Assembly: GCF_014650175.1 (NCBI RefSeq)
Contig: NZ_BMUL01000013.1
Coordinates: 62,001-126,000, forward strand
Direction: 5' to 3'
DNA length: 64,000 nucleotides
Origin: Streptomyces termitum
GTDB lineage: Bacteria > Actinomycetota > Actinomycetes > Streptomycetales > Streptomycetaceae
The notes beneath the pieces were generated by a model. It made no database searches and was not told the DNA's origin. It saw only the letters and a program-made list of their open reading frames with translations. The stretch's first letter is position 1; the number at the start of each line of letters is the position of its first letter. Below, piece by piece: positions 41,057-50,749 of this stretch. The position numbers were made by a program, and so were the translations under genes.

Positions 41057-44032
41057 TTGATCTCGCCCGCGAAGCTTTATCCAGAACTCGACAGTGTCGA
41101 GATCCGCGAAACCATCGAGCCCCTCGGCGCCTTCGCGTCCGCCGTCCACGGCACGCTCTCGGCCCCGGCCGCCGCCGCTCCGCAGGCCCCCTCGGCCGCC
41201 GCGCTCGCCTGGGCGCTGGAACCGGAGACGTACCCCTTCCAGCACGTGATCCGGCGACTGGCACTCCCGGCGGCCGACCGGCTCCTCCCCGAGGACCTCG
41301 CCCGCACCGTGGCCGACCCGGACGCCTTCGCGCGCCAGGTGCTCGGCAGGGCGGAGGCCCGGCTCCGCGACGCGGCCACCCGCACCCTGGTCGCCGCCGT
41401 CAACCAGGCGTCCGGCGAGGGGGCGTTGCGCGGGAGCACCCCGGAGGCCCGCTACCAGGACTTCGTCACCCGGGCGTGGAGCGAGGCCGTGGAGCCGTTC
41501 CCGGTGCTCCGCTCCGCCGCCGGCCACGTCGTCCGCAACGCCCGCGAGGCCGCGCGCGACATCGTCCGACGGCTCCACGCCGACCGCGAGGCGGTCTCCC
41601 GCTCCTTCGGCATCGCCCCCGGCGACCCGCTGCTCTCCATCGGCGGCGCCGACGGCGACTCCCACGCCCACGGCAGGGCGGTCGGCATCCTGACCTTCGC
41701 CTCGGGCGCCCGCCTGGTCCACAAGCCCCGGGACGTCTCCTGCGAGGCGGCCTTCGAGACGGTCGTCGCGCACGTCAACGCGGAGGCCGGCTGCGCCCTG
41801 CCCGCCGCCCGCACCCTGGTCCGCGACGGCTACGGCTACGTCGAGTACGTCGAGCGGCAGGACGTCGGCGACGACAGCGTGCCCTTCATGCGCGCCTGCG
41901 GCCAACTGGCCGCCGTGTTCTACCTGCTGGACGCGCGCGACATGCACTTCGAGAACATCCTGCCCACCCGGCGCGGCCCGGTCGCCATCGACCTGGAGAC
42001 GCTGCTGCACCCCGCCCGGGTGCACACCGGCCCCACCCGGGAGGCCGAGGGGAACGCGTACGACGAGATCGGCCGCAGCGTCTACGGCATCGGTATCCTC
42101 CCGCTGGTCCTGGCCGGCAAGGACGAGGACTCCGGCCACGTCGACCTCGGCTTCCTCGGCGGCGACAACCAGGGCGTCTCCCCGTTCAAGACGATGGTCT
42201 TCGAGCACCCCTTCACCGACCGGGTCAGGGTCCACCTCCAGGCCCGCCCGGCCGAACAGCGCTCCACCGTGGTCCGGGAGACCACGGAGCGGGAGATCCA
42301 CGCCCTCGCCGGGCAGATGGCCGACGGCTTCCGGCAGGTCTGCGAGGCGGTCATGGCCCGCCCCGCCGGATGGACCGGCCTCCTCCGGCGCATCGCGCCC
42401 TCCCTGCGCCTCCGCTACATCCACAACCCCACCTCGCAGTACGCGCAGATCCTGCGGATGACGGCCTCCGCCGCCGCCATGGCCGACCCGGAACTCGCCC
42501 GCGCCCTGCTCCACCGGATCGCCATCCCCTCCCGGTTCTCCGACCGCCGGCTGATCGGCTCGGAACTGCGGCAGATGGCCGAACGCGACGTCCCCTACTT
42601 CACGGTCCCCGCCACCGGCACCGCCGTCCACGACTGCGACGGACGGGACACCGGCGTCCGCGTCGACCGCACCCCGCTCTCCCGGGCCCTCGCCAAGGCC
42701 GCCGCGCTCGACGAGCACGTGGTGCGGCGGCAGCTCCGCCTGCTCCACTCGGCCTTCTGCTCCCGCTTCCCCGACAACCACCTCTCCGGCGGAACCCCCT
42801 GGAGCGGCCGGGCCGCCGCGGGCGAGCGCACCGGCCTGGAGCGGCTCGCCCGGACGGTCGCCGACGCCCTCACCGCCGGCAGCCTCCCCGACCAGTACGG
42901 CCACCTGCCGACCACCTGGATCGGCCCGCTGGCCTCCGCGCAGGCCGCCCGGCCCTGGCCCTCCGGAGTCCTGGGCTACGACCTGTACACCGGCCGCACC
43001 GGCCCCGCCCTCGCCCTCGCCGCGGCCGCCGTCCACTTCGGCGACGAACGGTACGCACGGGTGGCCCACGAGGTCTTCGCGCGCAGCGCCGGCATCCTCA
43101 CCGACGGCCTCTACGAGCTCCGCAGCATCCGGCAGAGCGGCGCCGGCGCCTACACCGGCACCACCGGCCTGCTGTACGCCCTCGCCGAGGCCGGACGGAT
43201 CCTGCGGGAACCCGGCTGGGTGAAGGCGGCCCAGGACGCCGTACCGCTCGTCGTGGAGCAGATCGGCCCCGGCGACACCCCGGAGGTGATCTCCGGGATC
43301 TCCGGCATCGCCACGATGGTCGCCGCCATCGGAGGCGACCACCGCGCCGGCACCCTGGACGCGCTCACCGACCGGCTGCTGCGCCACACGGCCGACCCGA
43401 CGGGCTCCTGGTGGGAGCAGTCGGGCTTCGCGCACGGCGTCTCCGGCGTCCTGTACGCCCTCGCCACCCTGCGGGACCACGCCGGGAGCCGGGTCGACGA
43501 GGCGATCGGACACCTGACGGACCGTCTGGAAGCCTTCTACGTCCCCCGGGAGCGGAACTGGTCCACCAACTCCGCCTTCCCCGACCGGTTCTCGACCGGC
43601 TGGTGCCACGGCGCCGCCGGCATCGCCATGGGGCTCTGCGCGGCGGCCTCCCGCACCGGGGACGAACGGGCCGCGGAACGCCTGGAGACGGCCCTCGACC
43701 AGACCTTCCGGCAGGGCTTCGGACGCAACCTCACCTGGTGCCACGGCGACCTCGGCAACATCGACATCGTCCGGCGGATCGCCGGCGCCGGCCGCGACCG
43801 GGGCCTCCTCGACCGGGGCCTCCTCGACCAGGACCTCCTCGACCGGGCCGACGCCGTCGAGGCGAGCCGCCTCGGCCCGGACGTCATCGCGGAGAAGCTC
43901 GCCGACACCGGCTCCCGCTACGCCCACACCGACAGCGCCATGGTCGGCTCCTCCGGAGTGCTGCTGCACCTCCTCGGCCGCCTCGACGGCACCCGGCCCC
44001 GGGTGTCGCCGATCTGGCACGGAACCCTCTGA
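41057..44032 (+). CDS. lanM1: Class II lanthipeptide synthetase LanM1 (alpha module)
   Basis: A 991-residue LanM. The N-terminal dehydratase shows LVHKPRD (K223), DARDMHFENILPT and AIDLETLLHP, the kinase-like residues that phosphorylate and eliminate Ser/Thr. The C-terminal LanC-like cyclase contains GFAHGVSG, GWCHGAAG (C850) and WCHGDLGN (C895, H896), the zinc ligands. Start: TTG at 41057 with GGGAG 8 nt upstream is the only in-frame option that does not run into the precursor gene. Three 5-residue repeats (DRGLL-type) occur near residues 914-930. Proximity to lanA1 implies it modifies the alpha peptide. The stop overlaps lanT1 by 1 nt. Confidence 0.93.
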   Translation: MISPAKLYPELDSVEIRETIEPLGAFASAVHGTLSAPAAAAPQAPSAAALAWALEPETYPFQHVIRRLALPAADRLLPEDLARTVADPDAFARQVLGRAEARLRDAATRTLVAAVNQASGEGALRGSTPEARYQDFVTRAWSEAVEPFPVLRSAAGHVVRNAREAARDIVRRLHADREAVSRSFGIAPGDPLLSIGGADGDSHAHGRAVGILTFASGARLVHKPRDVSCEAAFETVVAHVNAEAGCALPAARTLVRDGYGYVEYVERQDVGDDSVPFMRACGQLAAVFYLLDARDMHFENILPTRRGPVAIDLETLLHPARVHTGPTREAEGNAYDEIGRSVYGIGILPLVLAGKDEDSGHVDLGFLGGDNQGVSPFKTMVFEHPFTDRVRVHLQARPAEQRSTVVRETTEREIHALAGQMADGFRQVCEAVMARPAGWTGLLRRIAPSLRLRYIHNPTSQYAQILRMTASAAAMADPELARALLHRIAIPSRFSDRRLIGSELRQMAERDVPYFTVPATGTAVHDCDGRDTGVRVDRTPLSRALAKAAALDEHVVRRQLRLLHSAFCSRFPDNHLSGGTPWSGRAAAGERTGLERLARTVADALTAGSLPDQYGHLPTTWIGPLASAQAARPWPSGVLGYDLYTGRTGPALALAAAAVHFGDERYARVAHEVFARSAGILTDGLYELRSIRQSGAGAYTGTTGLLYALAEAGRILREPGWVKAAQDAVPLVVEQIGPGDTPEVISGISGIATMVAAIGGDHRAGTLDALTDRLLRHTADPTGSWWEQSGFAHGVSGVLYALATLRDHAGSRVDEAIGHLTDRLEAFYVPRERNWSTNSAFPDRFSTGWCHGAAGIAMGLCAAASRTGDERAAERLETALDQTFRQGFGRNLTWCHGDLGNIDIVRRIAGAGRDRGLLDRGLLDQDLLDRADAVEASRLGPDVIAEKLADTGSRYAHTDSAMVGSSGVLLHLLGRLDGTRPRVSPIWHGTL

Positions 44033-46176
44033 TGGGACGCCGGGTCCCGTCCGTCACCCAGGTCACCCAGACCGAGTGCGGACTGTGCTGCTGCGTCGCG
44101 GTGCTCGGCCACCACGGCCGCACCGAGGACTTCGCGACCGTACGGGAGGACCTGGAGGCCGGCCGGGACGGTCTCGGCGCCAAGCAGCTCGCGGACTTCC
44201 TGCGCTCGCGGGGCATGGATGTCAAGGTGTTCCGGGCCCGGAGCGTGGAGGCCCTGCGGGGCTTCACCGAACCGGTGATCCTCTTCTGGGAGGACTACCA
44301 CTTCCTCGTCCTGGAGCGCTTCGACGGCACGACGGCCTGGGTGATGGACCCGGCCGTCGGCCGCAGGCGCCTCACCCGCGACGAGCTGGAGGCCGGATTC
44401 TCCCAGGTGGTCATCGCCGCCTCCCCGGGCCCCGGCTTCGTCCGGCAGTCCCTCCCCGCCTTCCGGCACTGGCGGTCGCTGCCCCTGGTGCCGGCCGGCG
44501 CCGGCCGCCGGATCACCCTGGTCGCCCTGCTGTCCCTCGGCTCCTACGGGGCGGTCCTGGGCATCCCGGCCCTGACCAAATGGGCCGTCGACCGCGACGA
44601 CGCCTGGAGCGACCTCTCCCAGACGGGCCTGGTCGCGGCGGTCGTCGCGGCCGCCGCGACCGGCTACCTGCTGCTGTGGATGCTGCGCACCGCCGCGCTG
44701 GCGGGGCTGATCGCGGTGATGGGCCGCCACCTGATGAGCCACGTCTTCAGAAGGCTCCTCTCCCTGCCCTTCAAGTTCTTCGCCACCCGCCAGCCCGGCG
44801 AACTGCTGTTCCGCCTGAACACCGTCAACAGCGTCCGGGACCTGCTCTCCTCGCGGATCGCCCAGGGCGTCCTCGACGTGGGGACGCTCGCCTGCATCGG
44901 CGCCTACCTGTTCGTCACCGAATGGCGCATCGGCCTCCTCGCGCTCGGGCTGCTCCTGCTGAACGCCGGCGTCCTCCGGCTGAGCCGGCACCGCGTGAAG
45001 GAGGTGACGGACACCGAACTCGCCCTGCTCTCCCGCTCCCAGTCCACCCAGCTCGACGCCGTCGTCTCCGTGCCCACCATCAAGATGGGCGGCTACGCCG
45101 ACCGGTTCGCCGACGAATGGGAGGCGACCTACCGGGCCTCGCTGGACGCCCTGCGCGCCCGGATGCGGATCCAGCAGGGCTGGATCGCCGGGGTCGCCGC
45201 CACCACCCAGATGTTCGGCCCGCTGGCCCTGCTCCTCGCCGGCCTGCACTTCGTGTCGCGGGGGACCGTGACCGTCGGCTCCGCCATCGCCGTCCAGGCC
45301 GTGGCGGGCACCTTCTTCGCCCTGAGCAGCTCCGTCTTCCAGATGCTGACGGAGATCACCGAGACCTCCCGCTACGTGAGCCGGCTCAGCGACATCACGG
45401 CCCACGAGAGCGAACCGGAGGGCGGCCCCCTCACCGAACTCCCCGACGCCTCGATACGGCTCCGGGACGTGTCGTTCCGGTACACCCGGCACAGCAGGCC
45501 GGTGCTCGACGGCCTCTCCCTGGAGATCCCGGCCGGCGCGAAGGTGGCGTTCGTCGGCGCGTCCGGGTCCGGCAAGTCCACCGTCGGGCGCGTCGTCTGC
45601 GGCCTCCACCGGCCGACCGGCGGCACCGTGGAGTTCTGCGGCCGGCCCATGAGCGACTACCGGACCGACTTCCTGCGCGGCCGGATCGGATACGTCCCCC
45701 AGGAGGTGCACCTGCACAACCGGACCGTCCTGGAGAACCTGACCCTGGGCCAGTCCCTCGACGAGGCCACGGTCCGGGAGTACTGCGCGGCCGTGGGCAT
45801 CCTCGACTTCGTCGACGAACTCCCCATGGGGCTGCGGACCCTGGTGTCCGAGATGGGCGCGAACTTCTCCGGCGGCCAGCGGCAGCGCCTCGCCATCGTG
45901 CGGACCCTGCTGCAACGGCCGCGGATCATCGTCATGGACGAGGCGACCGCCTCGCTCGACACGGTCAACGAGCGCCGGGTCTCCCGGATCATCGCGGAGA
46001 CCGGCGCCACGCAGATCGTCATCGCGCACCGCCTCGCGACGATCCAGGACGCCGACCTGATCCACGTCCTCGACCGCGGCCGGATCGTGGAGCGGGGCAC
46101 GCACGAGGAACTGCTGGCCCTGGACGGGGTGTACGCGGGGCTGTACGCGGAGCCGGTGGCGACCCGGACCGGGTGA
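44032..46176 (+). CDS. lanT1: C39-peptidase ABC exporter LanT1
   Basis: A 714-residue bifunctional exporter. The N-terminal C39 peptidase has C16 in QTECGLCCC, H90 in DYHFLVLE and D106 in MDPAVGRRRL, the triad that cuts leaders after GG/GA. Six hydrophobic segments follow, then the ATPase with Walker A GASGSGKST (about residues 509-517), signature FSGGQRQRLA and Walker B IIVMDEATASLD. It should cleave and export one or both lantibiotic peptides. It is about 60-70 percent similar by eye to LanT2, suggesting duplication of a synthetase-exporter module. Confidence 0.92.
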   Translation: MGRRVPSVTQVTQTECGLCCCVAVLGHHGRTEDFATVREDLEAGRDGLGAKQLADFLRSRGMDVKVFRARSVEALRGFTEPVILFWEDYHFLVLERFDGTTAWVMDPAVGRRRLTRDELEAGFSQVVIAASPGPGFVRQSLPAFRHWRSLPLVPAGAGRRITLVALLSLGSYGAVLGIPALTKWAVDRDDAWSDLSQTGLVAAVVAAAATGYLLLWMLRTAALAGLIAVMGRHLMSHVFRRLLSLPFKFFATRQPGELLFRLNTVNSVRDLLSSRIAQGVLDVGTLACIGAYLFVTEWRIGLLALGLLLLNAGVLRLSRHRVKEVTDTELALLSRSQSTQLDAVVSVPTIKMGGYADRFADEWEATYRASLDALRARMRIQQGWIAGVAATTQMFGPLALLLAGLHFVSRGTVTVGSAIAVQAVAGTFFALSSSVFQMLTEITETSRYVSRLSDITAHESEPEGGPLTELPDASIRLRDVSFRYTRHSRPVLDGLSLEIPAGAKVAFVGASGSGKSTVGRVVCGLHRPTGGTVEFCGRPMSDYRTDFLRGRIGYVPQEVHLHNRTVLENLTLGQSLDEATVREYCAAVGILDFVDELPMGLRTLVSEMGANFSGGQRQRLAIVRTLLQRPRIIVMDEATASLDTVNERRVSRIIAETGATQIVIAHRLATIQDADLIHVLDRGRIVERGTHEELLALDGVYAGLYAEPVATRTG

Positions 46177-46226
46177 GACCGGCGGCGGACAGGGCCCAGT
46201 CCCTCCGTAGAACGAAAGGTGCAGTG

Positions 46227-47144
46227 ATGATCGAGGTCCGGAACCTCACCAAGCGGTACGGCGCGAAGACCGCCGTGGACGACCTGTCGTTCACCGTGGC
46301 CCCGGGGAAGGTGACCGGGTTCCTCGGCCCCAACGGCGCCGGCAAGTCCACCACCCTGCGCATGGTCCTCGGCCTGGACGAGCCCACGTCCGGCCGGGCC
46401 ACCGTCTGCGGCGTCCCCTACCGCGACCTGGCCCGCCCCCTGACCCGGGTGGGCGCGCTGCTCGACACCGGGGGCGCCCATCCGGGCCGCACCGCCCGCG
46501 ACCACCTGCGGGTCCTCGCCGCCTCCCACGGCCTGCCCGCCGGCCGGGCCGACGAGGTCCTGGAGCAGGTCGGCCTGGCCGGGGCGGCCCGGCAGCGGGT
46601 GCGCGGCCTCTCCCTCGGCATGGGCCGGCGGCTCGGCGTCGCGGCGGCCCTGCTCGGCGACCCCGAGGTGCTGGTCCTCGACGAGCCGGTCAACGGGCTC
46701 GACCCGGAGGGCGTCCGGTGGATCCGGGAGCTGATGCGGGCGCTGGCCGCGCGGGGCCGGACGGTGCTGGTCTCCTCCCACCTGATGAACGAGATGGCGG
46801 TGACCGCCGACCACCTCGTGGTCGTCGCCCGGGGCAGACTGCTCGCGGACACCTCCGTGGACGCCTTCGTCGCCGCCCACTCGGACGTCACCGTCCTCGC
46901 CCGGGTGTCGGACCCGGAGGGCATGCGGCGGGCGCTGCGGGAGCGCGGCATCGAGTCCGCGCGCCGGGACGACGCGACGCTCGCGGTCAGCGGCGCCTCG
47001 GCGGAACAGGTCGGGCGCGTCGCGGGCGCCGAGAACATCACCGTGCTCGGGCTGACCGAATCCGGCAGTTCGCTGGAGGAGGCGTTCATGAGGCTCACCC
47101 GGGAGCACGCCGAATACCGGGCCTCTACCGGAGGGATTCGATGA
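46227..47144 (+). CDS. ABC transporter ATP-binding protein, LanF-type immunity candidate
   Basis: A 305-residue ATPase with Walker A GPNGAGKSTT, signature LSLGMGRRLGVAAALL (a degenerate LSxGM form common in BcrA/LanF-type proteins) and Walker B VLVLDEPVNGLDPEG. The C-terminal 85 residues are the extension found in bacitracin-resistance type ATPases. It pairs with the permease gene that overlaps its stop. GAAAGG precedes the ATG. Probable function is self-protection by removing lantibiotic from the membrane. Confidence 0.88.
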   Translation: MIEVRNLTKRYGAKTAVDDLSFTVAPGKVTGFLGPNGAGKSTTLRMVLGLDEPTSGRATVCGVPYRDLARPLTRVGALLDTGGAHPGRTARDHLRVLAASHGLPAGRADEVLEQVGLAGAARQRVRGLSLGMGRRLGVAAALLGDPEVLVLDEPVNGLDPEGVRWIRELMRALAARGRTVLVSSHLMNEMAVTADHLVVVARGRLLADTSVDAFVAAHSDVTVLARVSDPEGMRRALRERGIESARRDDATLAVSGASAEQVGRVAGAENITVLGLTESGSSLEEAFMRLTREHAEYRASTGGIR

Positions 47145-47878
47145 AGCACGCAGTGGCCGCCGAATGGGTCAAACTGACGACCCTGCGGTCCCCGAAATGG
47201 TCCTTCGCGGTCTATCTCGGCCTGATGGTCGCGCTGGCATGCGTCTACGGGACCCTGTCCGGCGAGAAGACGCTCACGGCACCGGGATTCGACCCGGTGG
47301 GCCTCGGGCTCTCGGCCGTGCCGCTCGGGGCGATCGTCCTCGTGGTCATGGGGATCCTCGCGGTCACGGGCGAGTACGCCTCGGGGTCGATCAGGACCAG
47401 CCTGCTGGCCGTCCCCGACCGGGCCCGGTTCTACTACGCCAAGGTCGGCCTGGTCAGCCTGGCCGGCGGAGTGCTGGCGGTGGCCGGCGTCGTACCGGCC
47501 TTCCTGATCGTGCAGTACGGCATCGGGGAGCACGCGGCGCCCGCGGCGGCGGCCACGGTGGGCCACGTCCTGGGCGCGGTGCTGTACACGGCGCTCCTGG
47601 TGGCGTTCTCCATGGGCGTGGCGACGCTCCTGCGCTCCGGCGCGGCGACGCTCTCCCTGCTGCTCCCGCTGTTCTTCATGCTCTCCACGATCCTGAGCAA
47701 CGTCCCGGTGGTGGGCGAGGCGGCGCGGTTCCTGCCGGACGTCGCCGGGGCGCGGGTGCTCAGCGGCGCGGAGCCCGAAGGGGCCCTCGGGCCGTGGACG
47801 GGGCTCGGCGTGCTCGCCCTGTGGACGGCCGGCGCGGTGGGCGCCGGCCGGTGGGCGACCGTGCGGCGCGACGTCTGA
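47141..47878 (+). CDS. ABC transporter permease, LanE/G-type immunity candidate
   Basis: A 245-residue ABC-2-type permease with six hydrophobic segments (WSFAVYLGLMVALACVYG, LGAIVLVVMGILAVTGEY, VSLAGGVLAVAGVVPAFLIV, LGAVLYTALLVAFSMGV and others) and the conserved GEYASGSIRTSLLAVPDRARFY cytoplasmic element. It overlaps the ATPase gene by 4 nt (ATGA) and ends just before a strong terminator, closing the first transcription unit of the lantibiotic locus. Confidence 0.87.
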   Translation: MKHAVAAEWVKLTTLRSPKWSFAVYLGLMVALACVYGTLSGEKTLTAPGFDPVGLGLSAVPLGAIVLVVMGILAVTGEYASGSIRTSLLAVPDRARFYYAKVGLVSLAGGVLAVAGVVPAFLIVQYGIGEHAAPAAAATVGHVLGAVLYTALLVAFSMGVATLLRSGAATLSLLLPLFFMLSTILSNVPVVGEAARFLPDVAGARVLSGAEPEGALGPWTGLGVLALWTAGAVGAGRWATVRRDV

Positions 47879-47887
47879 GAAGGCTCC

Positions 47888-47934
47888 GCGACGAGGCCCC
47901 CGCGCGCACGCGCGGGGGCCTCGTCGCTTTTCTC
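47888..47934 (+). terminator. Strong intrinsic terminator after the immunity transporter
   Basis: A 19-bp perfect inverted repeat (arms 47888-47906 and 47909-47927) followed directly by a T-rich tract (CTTTTCTCTTT type). It separates the alpha module plus immunity genes from the beta module. Confidence 0.85.
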
Positions 47935-48008
47935 TTTGAATTCCGGTGTGTGCGCCCGGTGTCGCCAGGTCTATGCGTTCGGCGAATGCGGGGAGGACAG
48001 GATGGGAT

Positions 48009-48030
48009 CGTCCTCCGGAGACGGAGGACG
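48009..48030 (+). other. Hairpin in the upstream region of the beta precursor
   Basis: CGTCCTCCG-GAGA-CGGAGGACG forms a 9-bp stem with a GAGA loop 72 nt before the beta precursor start. A second short inverted repeat GGAATT/AATTCC follows near 48047-48063. They could be leader structures or operator sites. Confidence 0.5.
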
Positions 48031-48101
48031 GCGCGTTCGGGATTTCGGAATTCGAGTAATTCCCGGACGTTTTCCATTCGTTTCCCACGAAGGAGAAGAC
48101 C

Positions 48102-48275
48102 ATGGAGAAGATGCAGGCCGACGTCCTCGGCGGCTACGACGAGTTCGAGCTCGTCGAGATGGGCGAGGCGGACGTGTACGGCGGTACGACCTGGAGCTGC
48201 GCCATCGTCACCGCCGTGGCGACCCTGGTGTCCGCCTCCGCCTGCCCGACCACCAAGTGCACCAGCCAGTGCTGA
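48102..48275 (+). CDS. lanA2: Two-component lantibiotic beta precursor (haloduracin/lichenicidin beta-like)
   Basis: A 57-residue class II lanthipeptide precursor with a strong AAGGAG ribosome-binding site 6 nt upstream. The acidic leader (DEFELVEMGEADVYGG) ends in a classic double-Gly site. The predicted 29-residue core begins TTWSCAIVTAV and ends CPTTKCTSQC. The C-terminal decapeptide is, from memory, identical to haloduracin beta and one or two residues from lacticin 3147 A2 and lichenicidin beta. Core Cys are at positions 5, 20, 25 and 29. The N-terminal TTW-x-C also matches haloduracin beta. It would act with the alpha peptide to form pores after lipid II binding. Confidence 0.92.
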   Translation: MEKMQADVLGGYDEFELVEMGEADVYGGTTWSCAIVTAVATLVSASACPTTKCTSQC

Positions 48276-48481
48276 ACCGCCTGGCGGCTCTGATACGCGC
48301 GGCCGGCTGAGCCGGACCGCACCGTCGGCCAACGCCGGACGGGGCGGGCCGGGCCGGTCCGGGGTCCCACGACCACGGACCCGCCCCCGCTCCTCCGCCC
48401 CGTCCGGCGTCCCGGCCGCGCGACACCCCTCCCCCTTCCCGCCCGACAACCCACGACCCACGACCCGGAGGTGCGGTAGCC

Positions 48482-50749
48482 ATGGGCGCTCGCCCGGAAA
48501 CACGCCGGACCGCGCGACGCGTGCCGGCCGTCACCCAGGTCGCCCAGACCGAGTGCGGTCTCTGCTGCTGCGTCTCCCTGCTCCGCTACCACGGACGGGA
48601 CGAGGGCGTCTCCGAGGTCCGGGAGGACATGGACGCCGGACGGGACGGCCTGAGCGCCCGCCAGCTGTCGCGGTTCCTGGAGTCCCGCGGCATGCGCAGC
48701 CGGCTGCTGAGCGCCCGGAGCGTCGCCGCGCTCACCCGCTTCACCTCGCCCGTGATCCTCTTCTGGGACGACCACCACTTCGTGGTCCTGGAGAGCTTCG
48801 ACGGCGAGCGGGCCGTCGTCATGGACCCGGCCGTCGGCCGCCGCCGGCTCACCGGGGACGAACTCGCCGAGCACTTCAGCGGCGTCGTCGTCACCGCCGA
48901 GCCCGGACCGGAGTTCCGCCGGCTGCGCCGCCGGCCCTTCGCCGACTGGCGGACGATGCCCCTGCTGCCCGAGGGCGCGGGAGGCCGGATGGCCGGGGTC
49001 GGCGTCCTCTCCCTGGCCGCCTACGCCGCGGTCCTCGGCATCCCGGTGCTCACCGAGTGGTCCGTCGACCGGTTCTCCGGCTGGACGGAACTCGGCGACC
49101 ACCTGTGGGTCATCGGCATGGTCGTCGGCGCCGCCCTCGGCTACTACCTGCTGCACCTGCTGCGGATCGTGCTGCTGTCCTCGCTGGTGTCCCTGCTCGG
49201 ACGGCACCTGATGGACCACGCGTTCAGCCGGCTCCTGTCGCTGCCGTACCGCTTCTTCACCACCCGCCAGCCCGGCGAGCTGCTCTTCCGGCTCGGCAGC
49301 GTCAACGCCGTCCGCGACATGCTCTCCTCCCGGGTGGCCCAGGGCGTCCTCGACATCGGCACCATGGTCTGCGTCAGCGGCTACCTGCTGCACGCCGAAT
49401 GGCGGCTGGGGCTGATCGCGCTCGTCCTGGTGGCGGCCAACGCCGGCTACCTCGCCACCACCCGGCAGCGGGTCCTCGAAGCCGTGGACATGGAGATCAC
49501 CCACCTCGGCCGGAGCCAGTCGCTCCAGCTCGACGCCATCGTCTCCATCCCGACCATCAAGATGGGCGGTTACGCCGACCAGTACCTGGAGACCTGGCGC
49601 GAGACCTACGCCGAGTCGCTGGAGGCGATGAAGGCGCGGATGCGGCTGCAACAGGGCCGGGTGTCCGGGGTCGCGGCCACGATCCAGATGTTCGGGCCGC
49701 TGGTGCTGCTGCTCGCCAGCCTGTACTTCGTGGGCCGCGGGACCATCACCATCGGCGGGGCGATCGCGGTGCAGACCGTCTCCGCCACCTACTTCGCGAT
49801 CTCCACCTCGGTCTTCCAGGCGTACGCCGAGTTCACCGAGACCAGCCGCTACATGTCCCGGCTCAGCGACATCACCCGCACCGAGCCCGAGGGCCCGGGC
49901 GGCGAGCTGAAGGAACCGCCGTCCCCCTCGGTCGAGCTGGACCGGGTCTCCTTCCGCTACACCCGGCACAGCGAACCGGTGGTCCGCGACGTCACCATGG
50001 ACATCCCGGCCGGCGCCCGCGTCGCCCTGGTGGGCGCGTCCGGCTCGGGCAAGAGCACCCTCGCCCGGATCGTCTGCGGGCTCCACGAGCCCACCTCCGG
50101 CGCGGTGCGCTTCGGCGGCCGGGACGCCGCCGCGTACGACCGGGACTCCCTGCGCCGGGTGATCGGCTACATCCCGCAGGAGGTCCACCTGCACAACCGG
50201 TCGATCCTGGAGAACCTCACCCTGGGCCAGGACATCCCCGAGGAGACGGTCCGGGAGTTCTGCCGGGAGGTCGGCATCCTGGGCTTCCTCGACGACCTGC
50301 CGATGGGCCTGCACACCCTGGTCGCCGAGATGGGCGCCAACTTCTCCGGCGGCCAGCGGCAGCGGCTCGCCATCGTGCGGACCCTCCTGCAACGGCCCTC
50401 CATCCTCGTCATGGACGAGGCCACGGCCTCCCTGGACACCGTCAACGAACGCCGGGTGACCCGGCTGATCGAGAGCATCGGCGCCACCCAGATCGTCATC
50501 GCGCACCGTCTGTCGACCGTCGAGACCGCCGATCTCATCTACGTCTTCGACCAGGGCCGGATCGTCGAGCAGGGAACACATTCAGAACTGATGGACGGAG
50601 GCAGCGTGTACCGGGATCTGTACGCGGCGACGGCCGAGGAGAACGGCCCCACGCCCGAGGACGGCGGCCCGATCGCCGACGGGACCGGCCTCGCGGCCGG
50701 GACGGCCGGCCGGACGGCCGAACTGCTGGCGGGAGGTGCCGGGGCATGA
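48482..50749 (+). CDS. lanT2: C39-peptidase ABC exporter LanT2 (beta module)
   Basis: A 755-residue bifunctional exporter closely related to LanT1. Peptidase residues are C25 in QTECGLCCC, His in WDDHHFVVLE and Asp in MDPAVGRRRL. The transmembrane region is followed by Walker A GASGSGKSTLA, FSGGQRQRLA and SILVMDEATASLD. Unlike LanT1 it ends in a roughly 40-residue Gly/Ala/Glu-rich tail that is probably disordered. GGAGG precedes the ATG. The stop overlaps lanM2 (ATGA), the reverse gene order of the alpha module (M then T). Confidence 0.92.
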   Translation: MGARPETRRTARRVPAVTQVAQTECGLCCCVSLLRYHGRDEGVSEVREDMDAGRDGLSARQLSRFLESRGMRSRLLSARSVAALTRFTSPVILFWDDHHFVVLESFDGERAVVMDPAVGRRRLTGDELAEHFSGVVVTAEPGPEFRRLRRRPFADWRTMPLLPEGAGGRMAGVGVLSLAAYAAVLGIPVLTEWSVDRFSGWTELGDHLWVIGMVVGAALGYYLLHLLRIVLLSSLVSLLGRHLMDHAFSRLLSLPYRFFTTRQPGELLFRLGSVNAVRDMLSSRVAQGVLDIGTMVCVSGYLLHAEWRLGLIALVLVAANAGYLATTRQRVLEAVDMEITHLGRSQSLQLDAIVSIPTIKMGGYADQYLETWRETYAESLEAMKARMRLQQGRVSGVAATIQMFGPLVLLLASLYFVGRGTITIGGAIAVQTVSATYFAISTSVFQAYAEFTETSRYMSRLSDITRTEPEGPGGELKEPPSPSVELDRVSFRYTRHSEPVVRDVTMDIPAGARVALVGASGSGKSTLARIVCGLHEPTSGAVRFGGRDAAAYDRDSLRRVIGYIPQEVHLHNRSILENLTLGQDIPEETVREFCREVGILGFLDDLPMGLHTLVAEMGANFSGGQRQRLAIVRTLLQRPSILVMDEATASLDTVNERRVTRLIESIGATQIVIAHRLSTVETADLIYVFDQGRIVEQGTHSELMDGGSVYRDLYAATAEENGPTPEDGGPIADGTGLAAGTAGRTAELLAGGAGA

